From the NCBI RefSeq assembly GCF_963675165.1, contig NC_087381.1, positions 6,325,378 through 6,389,377 on the forward strand: a stretch of 64,000 nt of DNA, read 5' to 3'. A program made the translations under genes and the position numbers. Origin of the DNA: Halichondria panicea (lineage: Eukaryota > Porifera > Demospongiae > Suberitida > Halichondriidae). Below are positions 20,831 to 32,600 of the stretch, piece after piece. Every line of letters starts with the position of its first letter. Within the stretch, counting starts at the first letter, position 1. The notes under the pieces were generated by a model. That model did no database searches and was not told the origin of the DNA. It saw nothing but the letters and a program-made list of their open reading frames with translations.

Positions 20831-22767
20831 CAGTCTGGCAATACAGCTGGATATTGACTACAAAACTAGAGAGATTTTATAAGTGACAATCATTGTAGTA
20901 ACTAGCCCTATTATAAGCTAGTCGGCCGCACGCTAGACTGTCACAAGTATAGGCACAATAAACTCTGATTTATTCCAACAGTGGGCGAGGATATCACCCC
21001 ATACAGTGGGCACGCAGGGCCCCAACATAGAATAAGCATACGCATGCGTAATTGATAATCACATAAAGAACATAAGAGTAAATGATGACAAATGATGACT
21101 ACATAAATAACGTAAGAGTAAATACTGTCCATTACTACAATCATGTAATGCATGAACAAATTGCGGTAATTTTCGTATGATGCTCTTCAATACGAAATAT
21201 ACGGGGAAAATGTACACCATACGTAAGTACGCTATACAGTATCAGAGTGACAATCATGAAATGCAGCGACTTAGATATTATGTTTAGATATTGTTGTCAT
21301 GCATGTCCAGATCATTGAGTGTGACCACCCATCGGCAGAAGCTGGGTTCCATGCCATGTTGCAGCACTGGGTGAGGAGACCCTCCCCTCCTCCCTCCTGG
21401 TCAGCCCTCATTAGAGCACTAAAGTGCCTTGTCATCAATCAAGCAGACATTGCAGCAGACATGGAGGAATATCAGGTATGTTGTACAATTGTGTGTGTAT
21501 ACAGTACATTGCATTAACTATCTCCTGGATGTGCAGGATGTGTTGGAAGTATCTAGAGATGGTGAATCATCCATTCCCTCTCAGGATCATAAGAACATGA
21601 CATTGTTTGTCCAAAAAGGTTTCTATTAGCATTGATTTCAGCTTGACTTGCTTGCTACAGAGCTGCCACTCAGTGTGGATCAGCACTTGAAGGTGGTGAG
21701 AGAGACTACCTGGGAAGCAAGAGCCAAATGGAAGTGTCAGGGAGAACAGTTGGGAGGTACCATGGGAAAATTAGAGGTGAAGAATTTTCCTTCAAAAAGT
21801 CCCTAAAATAATTATAATATTATTATGCTGTATATAATTTTGTTGTTAAGACTAAGTAAGTTGATCTCAGGTAGGTTAAGGCATAATTATTAAGATCAGT
21901 GCCATAAATAGTATAATTAATGAAGTGCCTTGTCATTGTGAAATGGCATCATCAATGCATGTTTTTGCTCTTGAATTATATCTTATACGTAGAAAGGATC
22001 AGTATGATAACATCGTTTCCATGGTTACTGGCATGTTGTGTGCTTTACCTGTGACCATTTATTTTAAACAACTCTTTTCAGAATGCAGCCTCCAATACAC
22101 AATTTCATGACCCCATCTTAGTATCAATAGAAAGCTCTTACTATAGTACAGTAGGAACTATACTAGTATTTAGGGCTGCTTTCATGTATTTTGTACAGTA
22201 TGCATATGAATGATTAATTTTCTCCATTTTTCAGTATTTTTATCAATTAAGCCACTGTAATCTGAGCTAGAATGACCTCATACCAAATACTAACCTTTTT
22301 TCTATTAGATATCACCAATAGCTTTCTTTTGGTAGTAATATTGCTTTGTATAAAGTAGTATTGGAGGCTGCATTTCTAAAATGATAGTAACCATGGTAAT
22401 AGTGTTATCAAATTAATGGTATTTATGTCGACAATACATTTTGGGTGTAAAAAGGTGCTATTTGTCAAGATAATTATTATACAATAAATCTGAGTTGTAT
22501 ACAGTACACTTCATCTTCAATTTAATGCTGTTTTGCTAAAAAGCTGCCTTAACCTACCTGAGATTGATTTTCTTCCCACAGGAGATTCAGCACAACCATC
22601 GTAATGTAGCTGGAGCTTGTTTAACTGGCATGCTGGAGCACGGGTTGACCCATACCGACCCTCCCCCCTCCTGTCCGCTCTCATTGAGGCTCCCAGATCC
22701 CCTGCTCTTGCATGGTGGAGGGGACATTGCCAGTGAGATTGAAACTAGCATCACTACCACACCATAG
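20831..22767 (+). pseudogene. Truncated duplicate of the ROCO-A 3' exons (two death domains)
   Basis: Matches ROCO-A exons 8-12. The exon 8 remnant (20831-20874) is cut on its left next to a transposon end and has lost its donor. Exons at 21311-21475, 21537-21618, 21661-21776 and 22582-22767 keep GT-AG borders and open frames. In the last exon a 1-base loss (TCCTGGTCC to TCCTGTCC) and a later 4-base gain bracket a patch of about 15 altered codons that removes the conserved Trp of the death domain, after which the frame is restored. No Roc-COR or ankyrin exons precede it, so it is probably a non-functional fragment. Confidence 0.75.
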
Positions 22768-22968
22768 ACAAGTGGACACATGAATTGTCCAAACAATAAT
22801 AATCTTATAGTAGTAGTTCCTCTCCCTCAGACTTGAACACATGCAAGCACTGTAGTGATTGGTATAGAGCTAGTGTAAAATTATATGCAGTATAATTATC
22901 GTTCGTTTATTGTTGTTATGTACAAATCTTTCATATTCAGTTTTATAGGTGAAGTCATGTATACATGC

Positions 22969-23082
22969 TAGCCTCGATCCCAGGCCGAGTTTTCGCTTTT
23001 ATAACGGTTAGATAAAAGCGAAAACTCGGCCTGGTTCGCCTAACCGTTATAAAAGCGAAAACTCGGCCTGGGATCGAGGCTA
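22969..23082. mobile_element. 114-bp Mutator-like foldback, 10-bp TSD
   Basis: Almost only TIR sequence of the 41160-42247 family (TAGCCTCGATCCCAGGCCGA to its complement), flanked by GTATACATGC at 22959-22968 and 23083-23092. It contains an extra internal copy of the TIR. Confidence 0.8.
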
Positions 23083-23529
23083 GTATACATGCATGGTGTT
23101 CAAAAAGTAAGCTGACACAATAATAATAATTATAGCACATAATTATACATGAATAAACGGATGATCAGCGTATGCATGTCTATAATACATGGTACAGTCA
23201 GTGTTTTTCAATGACAACCGTGACGTCTGTTGAAGTAAAACATGTACAATAATTATAGCAGAATACTTAGTTATCTATAGCACATCAGGCAATACATGTG
23301 TGAGAAGATCACGTTTATACTAGTTGACTGTTCATCTTGTGGAGTCTCATCAATATAGGATTATTGTAAAAACCTTGCACAAGGAGTACAGACCTTTGCA
23401 GAGTTAGACGTCTAAAGCAGAAGTTACCGTCACGTGATATTCTTGTACATTAAAGCTTTGTTGTCTAATAAGAGCGAGCAGAACTTGCACATGCGTTACT
23501 TATAACTGAAGTGATTGTGTACCAGGTCC

Positions 23530-23643
23530 AGAGTTGTTACTATCACTAAAGCTGTGCCTGCTACTGATGATGATTGTGTGCAATCTTTGAGTAAGCTAGT
23601 GAGGTTACAGATACATTGGAAGCAAGTCACTGTCTGAAATGAG
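23530..23643 (+). promoter_or_regulatory. ROCO-B leader exon ending ATGAG
   Basis: Homologous to 2017-2136. It ends with ATG at 23639-23641 plus AG, then the donor GTTAGT. The two 6-bp length differences from the ROCO-A leader both preserve the open frame that ends one base before the ATG. Confidence 0.6.
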
Positions 23644-26600
23644 GTTAGTGCATGACACCACTTTTGTTTCACTGTTTATGTCTGCTATTCATTATCATTT
23701 GGCATGGTTGTACAGACACTTCACGGCTATTGTATATTGTGCATTTTACCACAACATTATCACATGCACACCCAAACACAAACTAATCATTATACCATAC
23801 TTACGTCACCACAAATTCACGGATCTCATTGATCAACAGCTGTAGGATATATAGAATATTAGCATACAGCCCCAGGCATGCACAGTTTTTTCAAGTTGTT
23901 TTTTAGTTTTTTCATTTGTTCAAGAAAGTAAGCAAAGAGAAAAGAGCCATGCTTGACGGTACTAAGACTCAAAGCGACGGCAGAAACACGGAAAGTGCTC
24001 TCCAACGAGATGGCTAAGCTTCCATGGGTCCATGGGCGCGGTTTAGATACATTTTATCCACGAAGATTGCAACTCCAGTAAGGGACGTCGAATGGTCAAC
24101 GCTTGGACCAAGGAAGCTCTTGAGCATCTGTAGGAGTCAACATGTTGCTCAACTAGCTCTTTGACGGCTGCAAAATCCGGCATAGTCTTGTTCTTTTTTG
24201 CAGTCTGCATCGTGATTGAATTGTTGCTATATATAGAGGGAGGTATATATTTATAGTGTGCAGTCACGTGGTATAAGTCAGATATGCCACACCTAAGAGG
24301 AGGATATGCACCCTATATATCCTCCTCTTAGGTGTGGTATATCCTATACATATAATGGCTGCACTCATCTTATCTCCCCATAGTGACAATCTTGCTAGAC
24401 GACTCTATTGGGCTAGTAGTGGTGGCCTTGACCAAGAAGTGCTTGAGCTGTTACAGAGAGGAGTTCCACCCAACAGTGACTACTACACTAGAGTGTGTGA
24501 TGGAGAGACTCCACTACACTGGGCATGTGCTGACAACCATCTCCGCTGTGCAGAACTACTCATCAAGTTTGGAGCTATCGTAGCTGCTACAGCTAACGAT
24601 GGTTGGACCCCCTTACACAAGGCATGTTACTACAACAATAAGGCCACTGCTAAGCTGTTACTGGAGCACCACTGTCCCCCAGGTGAGCCTGGGTGTTAGT
24701 ACAGCTGAGTCAGTAGATGTCTGTCATCGTGTCCAGGTGTGTGGCAGTGACCGCCATTGTAGCTAGCAAAGCTTCACAGTAGGTATACATTTGAGAAGTC
24801 ATTGTATATACAATTCATATAATTAATGGTGGCCACTAACTTTCAAGTCAAAGAACCTCTGTAACTGTACTGCTGTCCATGCATGCAGCTATGCCGTTGA
24901 GGTCACAGCGTGTAACTATGTGTAACTATAGACTATAATTGCTGTATGCTCAATTGGAGATCACCATGTCAACGATGTGTGGTGCATTAATTCGACGGTA
25001 TCTACACTATATGCTCCATTTGAGATCTCCATGTCAACTAATGTGCATTGCACTTTACTCAATACTCCCCTCTGCATGGCTAAGTGCTTCATGGGACTTT
25101 GAAATCGATATTTAGTCGCTCGAATGGTTGAGCTTAGCTTTCACTAAGTGAGATTGAAGTGGTGAGTACATTCCACAGTCAGGCTGGCAGCTGCATGCAT
25201 GCCTGCTTTGAAGTGTAGGCCTTGGCATAATTATTAATAGGTTAGGTGCAACTGCAACAATCCTCTATTGCTGAACGTGTTTTACTCTTTTAATTTTAAA
25301 TTCCTCTTTTATAATCATTATTATGAAAATTATGTTGGTTATGTCAATACAACAAGAGAAAAATGGTTCGTATATCCTGTTATGCTTCAAAACAACCCAT
25401 TACATTGACGTCATATCTTTTTTTAATACCATTTATAATGTTTCGAAACATAACAGGCTGAATTTGGGGCAGTGCTCAAAAACATAATAGTGGAAAAAGA
25501 GTATATTAATTTACCAGGGCCAATATCATGCAATATTCATGAGCTGACAGAGTGTTCCCTACTGCCACATAAGCTGTAGCCTCATACCTACGCCCACTTT
25601 ACTTATACTTACTTAAGTAGGCTAACAACTGTAGACTCGCAAGCCGTCACTGTTACAGGCGAACAGTTGCCTGCATGCAACAGTGATGGCTTGCAAGTCT
25701 ATAACAACAGTTAATAGTATATGTTATAATACTGCAAAAACACTTTTGTTAATTTAACAAACAAAAGTTTGTCCCGGTGATGAATCTCACATGACAGAAT
25801 AATATTTGTTAGAATGATAAAGGTAAAACAACCTACAATGTTTTGTCATTCAAGCAAAGAAATTATGTCAAAACAACAAAGTATTATGTCATCTGAATTT
25901 CACCAATTTATTGTACTTCTATGTCAAAATAGCAAAGTGAATGCTGAATTAACACTGCTATAAAGTGAATTTCTTTGTTAAATTAACACTATACCTTTGT
26001 CATTTAATTAGTTGTTTTCTCGCGCACGTACGCACATGCAGAAGGTCAAACGGTATTAGAACAATGAGTTTATGATAGAATAAGATCACTGGATCACATG
26101 ACATGCAGCACAATACATTTCTTCTGTCAGTAAATTGTTTTTAGTGTTCATCACTTAGCGTTTCTTGAAATTCCAGTACAGTGAACTGCAGGTGTTTCGT
26201 TTGGTTTCATGAACGCTACATCCCTCAGATCATTTTCGTCACAATAAGCCCCTACAGAACAAAAGATTGAAGTCACTATAGTTACCAACACATATGTACT
26301 GCAACATGTAAATAGTATAAGCTATCACCCCCATGGACGAAGTTGACCAGTGTAACTGACACGTGAGGACACATATACACACAAACTCGTAAATCAGTAT
26401 GCTATAGCTATCACCCCATGGACGAAGTTAACCAGTCGAAACCAGTGTAACTGACACGTGAGGACACATACACACAAAATCGTAAATCAGTATGCTAGCT
26501 ATCACCCCATGGACGAAGTTGACCAGTCGAAACCAGTGTAACTAACACATGAGAACACATACACACAAACTCGTAAATCAGTATGCTAGCTATCACCCCA

Positions 26601-29600
26601 TGGACGAAGTTGACCAGTCGAAACCAGTGTAACTGACACATACACACAAACTCGTAAATCAGTATGCTAGCTATCACCCCATGGACGAAGTTGACCAGTC
26701 AAAACCAGTATAACTGACACGTGAGGACACATACACACAAACTGGTAAATTACAATGCTAGCTATCACCCCATGGACGAAGTTGACCAGTCGAAACCAGT
26801 GTAACTGACGCATGAGGACACATACACACAAACTCGTAAATCAGTATATATATGCTAGCTATTACCCCATGGACGAAGTTGACCAGTCGAAACCAGTGTA
26901 ACTGACACGTGAGGACACATACACACAAACTGGTAAATTACAATGCTAGCTATCACCCCATGGACGAAGTTGACCAGTCGAAACCAGTGTAACTGACGCA
27001 TGAGGACACATACACACAAACTCGTAAATCAGTATATATATGCTAGCTATTACCCCATGGACGAAGTTGACCAGTCGAAACCAGTGTAACTGACACGTGA
27101 GGACACATACACACAAACTGGTAAATTACAATGCTAGCTATCACCCCATGGACGAAGTTGACCAGTCGAAACCAGTGTAACTGACGCATGAGGACACATA
27201 CACACAAACTGGTAAATTACAATGCTAGCTATCACCCCATGGACGAAGTTGACCAGTCGAAACCAGTGTAACTGACGCATGAGGACGCCATACACACAAA
27301 CTCGTAAATCAGTATGCTAGCTATCACCCCATGGACGAAGTTGACCAGTCGAAACCAGTGTAACTGACGCATGAGGACACATACACACAAACTGGTAAAT
27401 TACAATGCTAGCTATCACCCCATGGACGAAGTTGACCAGTCGAAACCAGTGTAACTGACACGTGAGGACACATACACACAAACTCGTAAATCAGTATGCT
27501 AGCTATCACCCCATGGACGAAGTTGACCAGTCGAAACCAGTGTAACTGACACGTGAGGACACATACACACAAACTCGTAAATCAGTATACTAGCTATCAC
27601 CCCATGGACGAAGTTGACCAGTCGAAACCAGTGCATGAAGACACAAACTCGTAAATCAGTATGCTACAGATGAAGGTCGAAACCAGGAACAGTTGCCCTC
27701 TAGCTAGCTATATAGTTTTATGGAATCTGACATAACTTGCAAGTCGTTTCTTTGAAGTCGATGAAGTTGGTTAAGTAGACTCCTAGCTGGTACACATTGT
27801 GGGGCCGAGGTACGGTAAAATCTGCAGCTGGAAGAAACACGTAAACACATTTATTTAGCAATGAGCAACATAACTTAAATCCTTTTTCTTTGAAGCTGGT
27901 ACATGGTGGAGTTATACGCATAGCAGTGATTTGTAAACTGTGAATTCAGAGAGTTTTGGGATCATGTACATGCCATGCGCCAACAGCATGCAATGGAACT
28001 TAACTTTTTTCTTTGAGATGGTGGTACTATCTACTCTTTAAGAAAATCTGAAAGAGAGTACAGTAGAACCTCGATTATCCGGACACCTTGGTTCCAGAAG
28101 CAGGCCGGATAAGTGAATATGCCGGATAATCGAATAGATAAACCACGCCTTGATCCACCCACTTTATTGATGAACAGCAGTGCCACATGTTGTCTGCGCA
28201 TGCGCAAAAGAAAAGCAGGCATGTCTCCATGGTAACAGCTGCAACGCGCATGCGCATTTGAGGGACACGCCCATTTTCTGAATTATGTAATCTGATTAAA
28301 AAGAAAACTGCCAAGCCGGATAATCGAGGTTCCGGATAATCGAGGGCCGGATAATCGAGGTTCTACTGTATTGGGCAATAAGTTCAGTTTAGCAATGAGC
28401 ACTGACTAACTTGCAATTGTCTTTTCTTTCAAGCTGCAGATGCAGGTGACTCTTGACTCCTAGATCCTAGCTGGTGTACATGGAACATGGTAGCCCAGGG
28501 CCAGGGGTACAGGCATGCAGTCAGTGATGGTATAAAACTGCATGAGCAGCTGCAGTCTATGCAGCTGCAAGCACCATGTGCTCAGAGGAGGCGCGAAGCA
28601 CTTAACCTTTGCTCATTAGGTCTCTAATTGCCGTTGTGTTAATTGCATGCCAGTCTCATGAATTAGCCGCCCTTCCTAAGTGAGAGACCTAGGAAGGGCG
28701 GCTAATTTGTGAGACTAACCAACAAGCTGCTGAAAGGCATCATGCAAGACAGCCTAGCCTGGAGCAAAGAGCTTGCCATCAATAGAATCATGTCAGGGAA
28801 CACTCCAAAACAATCAGCTAAAAGAAGCCATTATCTATGATTAAAAGAAGTTATATCCAGGACCATGCATGTACCACAGCAGAAGAGCCTGAGGCCTCAT
28901 TTACAATGTATAGTCTATACATATAAAGTGGACCGTACATGCATGCTACATGCAACAAAGGCCAGCTATTGAGAAGCCTGGCCAAAATCTCATCCGCCCT
29001 GTGTTCGACTGTGGGAAGGAGCAGCTCAGTTAATGTGCATGTGACGCTCATTCAACTCCAAAATGATCTTGTTGTTGCCAAACCAGTTCAAGATACGACA
29101 AATGAAGATTTTGATAAGCTCGAGCATTCTTCCTCATTAGTATTCACACCTGGGTTTGCCAATGTGGTCAATGTCGATGGATTGAGAATTAAAGACGGCA
29201 AGGTGTTTGTTATTTGGAAGTGGCAGGTGCTACATCCACAAGACAAGACGGTAATAATAGTGAGGGGAATCACTGTTTGTTTTTGGCTAACGGAACCCCG
29301 GACTATTCAGACGCAGAGTCTGAAACAGTCACACACCATACCTTTCAAGGTGATCAGATGTAACTATATCCAGAAGTACTCTGAAAAGCAAGTGTACTTA
29401 TTGACGAAGGTGTCCCTGTACGTATATATAGAAGTACAAGTTGAACCTGACAATCCTGTGACTCCAAATGCAATTGCGTTGTAGACGGTTCCTTTGGATA
29501 CGTAGTGAAGGAAGCACAGGATGCTGTGTACGATGCCCTCATAAAGAATGACATTACTGTTGTAACATTCATGTGGGTTAAATATATCAGTGACTGGTAT

Positions 29601-32600
29601 ATACCGTGTGGGCCCAGGGTTTTTTTGCTAACATAAATAACGAAAGGTGTATGGCCATCAAATTAATGTTGAAGTACACATTAAGTACTGTTGTCGCCTA
29701 ACCTAATTTTGCGTTGGTCGATTTCACATTAATTTAATTGTATAACACTCGCACGACTATAAACAATCATGTTCTAATAGCATTGTTCACCGCTCATGTC
29801 ATTTTTTGTTGTACATTTCTATTGAAATTCGACCAAGTGCAGCGATAACATGCATCATAATTATAACTATACACGCATTAATAGCTGTTAGCCATGAATA
29901 TAATGCTCATGATTATCAATGTCCAATTTATAAATAGTTGTGGTCAGTTATATTGCAGTAACTTGTGAGGGAGGAGGAGGATGATCAACTGGCACATTGT
30001 AGTATATATTCGCACGTACATCAAATGAAGGCATTTGATAAAACAGTAATAATTGATGGCAACGAGGGATCCATTCGTTTGGGAGAACTTTCCTCCAATT
30101 TTACTTGACGATGTGAAGTGTAAAATGTGCCCACCATATCTCTGAAGAAGCATTCCACATCTCACATATTCAGTTGTGGAAGCTCTTGAATGCTTGATAT
30201 CTCCTCAGTGCAAGTGAGAGAGATCTTTATAGCAGTTCACTCCTGTGTACCTATGGTTAGGCTCTTGAATCAGCCGCCCTTCTTAAGGTCTCTCCCCCCT
30301 CAGGTAGGAAGGGCGGCTAATTTATGAGACTGGCATGCAATTAACACAACGGCAATTAGAGACCTGATTAGCAAAGGTTAAGTGCTTCGCGCCTCCTCTG
30401 CCATGTGCTAAGTATGTTTGAGGCCTTGCCCTGTTATTCCTGAACGCCCCCTCATGCCACACCTATAGTTCCAGCTTATAATTATAGTCTCGAGGCCAAA
30501 CTCTCCTGGCCTCGAGACTATCTAGAGTTAGAGGCTAGATAGCCTCGAATCCATGCCGATTAAAATACGTATTTTAATCGGCGTGGATTCGAGGCTAGAG
30601 GCTAGAGAGAAGCTCGATCCCAGGCCGCTCTTCAGGCCAGGCCTTGTTGTGAAGGAGGCTATAGCTGCCTGCCTGCACTGCACTGAAGGACTCTGGAGGC
30701 TCCTGACTTCTTCACTGCCACTGTAACTTACCATGCCCAGTCACAAGTCTCCAATTGCTACATACACAATTGAACATGAGCATCAGGGGCATAGCTAGAC
30801 ATTTACTAAAGGGGTTTCTGAAGGAATAAGGCGGCGCAATAGCGCCGCATAAATTTTGAGACCACGCCCACTTCCGGTACCACGCCCTTAATTATGCCGG
30901 TTACACCCCTTATGGCTGCATTTTTTGAAAAGTCGTAGCTTCAGTTCTCCTCGGCCTCACTCCTAAACTTTATAGTTGTAAGTACAAATGTACTACCAGG
31001 ATCAGTACCATTGGCATTGACAGTGGGCATGAGCTCTGAGGTTGGTGGCTGAGAATCGGATTGTGGTGAGACTGCATATACATACAGTCTGGAGTCTGAG
31101 CATGCAGTAGAGGAACTGGGCTGACAATCAGGTCTCTTATCTTGGATTGCAGAAGCTAAACTAGTATTAATAATAGGCATTGAAATAAATCCAGGCTAGA
31201 TATCAATCCATACTCTTGCTAGTCTCCAGCCATTAGCAGTATACACTGTAAAATACAGTCTGGAGTCTGACTCTGAGCAGTAGTAGAGGAACTGGGCTGA
31301 TCTTTGTCTCTTATCTTGGTTTGCAGAAGGTGACTAATAGGCACAATAAATACAGACTGGATATTAATCTACTCGTGGTCAATATTAACTTCAGCACATG
31401 GTCAGCCCCACCCATTTTTCAGCAAGCAAGCAGGGGCGTAGCTACCATTGTTTCCTGGTTGCCCAGAAACCCCCCCAGGAGCTGCTGAGAAAATTGGGCA
31501 GGGCTCTCCTATAGTTGAAATCAAGCAGCCCTGCCCATCTTTTCATGCACGTGGCTGCAAATCAATCATCAGAGCTAGAGATGGCACCATGAAGCGTTTC
31601 ACTTTGGCTTTGTCTCAGCTAGTCTCAGCTAGCTAGCTACCTCAAATAAAGAAGACCAAGACTTAAGTTCTAGTATCAATCCCAGTATTCTCAGACTCAG
31701 CTCTAAGCACAACTTTATTCAGGAAGTATAAGTTTAGAACAATCTCAGCCACATGAAACCTCTCAGGTAAATGACATTTAATTGTGCTCAGCTAGACTAG
31801 CAATACACAATTAATTAACACCTGCCTTTTAGTATGTCTATAGCTAGCTAGCTTCTCACAAACATGTAAAAAAAGTCAATGAGCAGTAGGTATGCCCCAA
31901 TCAAGAGGGTGTGGCACCGGAAGTGGGCGTGGTCAAAAATTTCGCGGCGGCGGCGGCGGCAGCACCGCTGATTTTTCTGAGGAAACCCCTGTCTCAAAAG
32001 TCTGGCTACACCCCTGGCAAGGGGGTTTCTGGGCAACTAGGAAACCATTAAGCTACGCCCCTGAGCATGCAAAGATATAAGCATCAGGGCAACTGAGATG
32101 TTTCAGTGTAGACAATTTATTAGAGCTAGGGTAATCGAGTATAGGTTGAGTAGGTTGAAAAATCAGTGATGCAAACTTGCACGTATCTTTTAGTAGAGTT
32201 CTAGCTGTAACTTTATAATTTGTTACATTAATGTTAATTTGACAATGAACGGTAACTTCCACTAAATATGTGAGATCAACAACGCTTCGACAAAATGACA
32301 ACACATGTGTTCAAATAACAATCTACCATTATAATAACAAATATTAATAGTTAGATAAACTATATTAATAGTTAAATAAACTATGATTTGTCGTTATAAC
32401 AATAATTGCAGGAAATTGACAAACGTTTTGTCAAGATAACATTTTGTGCCGGTAGCAAACTGTGTCACAATAACAAAAGTGTTTTTGCAGTGATATATAT
32501 GTGTATAGAAAAGGATGAGTGTATTTTCATGAGGGTATAATTATGGTAGTGACTACCGCACTACTAATTATGCCTCGATCGGTGCATGTGCATGTGCATG

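Noticed and set aside
24355..24682. ATG at 24355 as start of ROCO-B
   Set aside because: The equivalent ATG in ROCO-A is separated from the exon by a transposon, while the ATGAG exon splices in frame in both genes.
26495..26677. Minus-strand frame with internal repeats
   Set aside because: Produced by the minisatellite unit.
26297..27690. Regular repeat array that might be read as CRISPR
   Set aside because: Whole units of about 91 bp are repeated without unique spacers, in a eukaryotic intron; it is a minisatellite.
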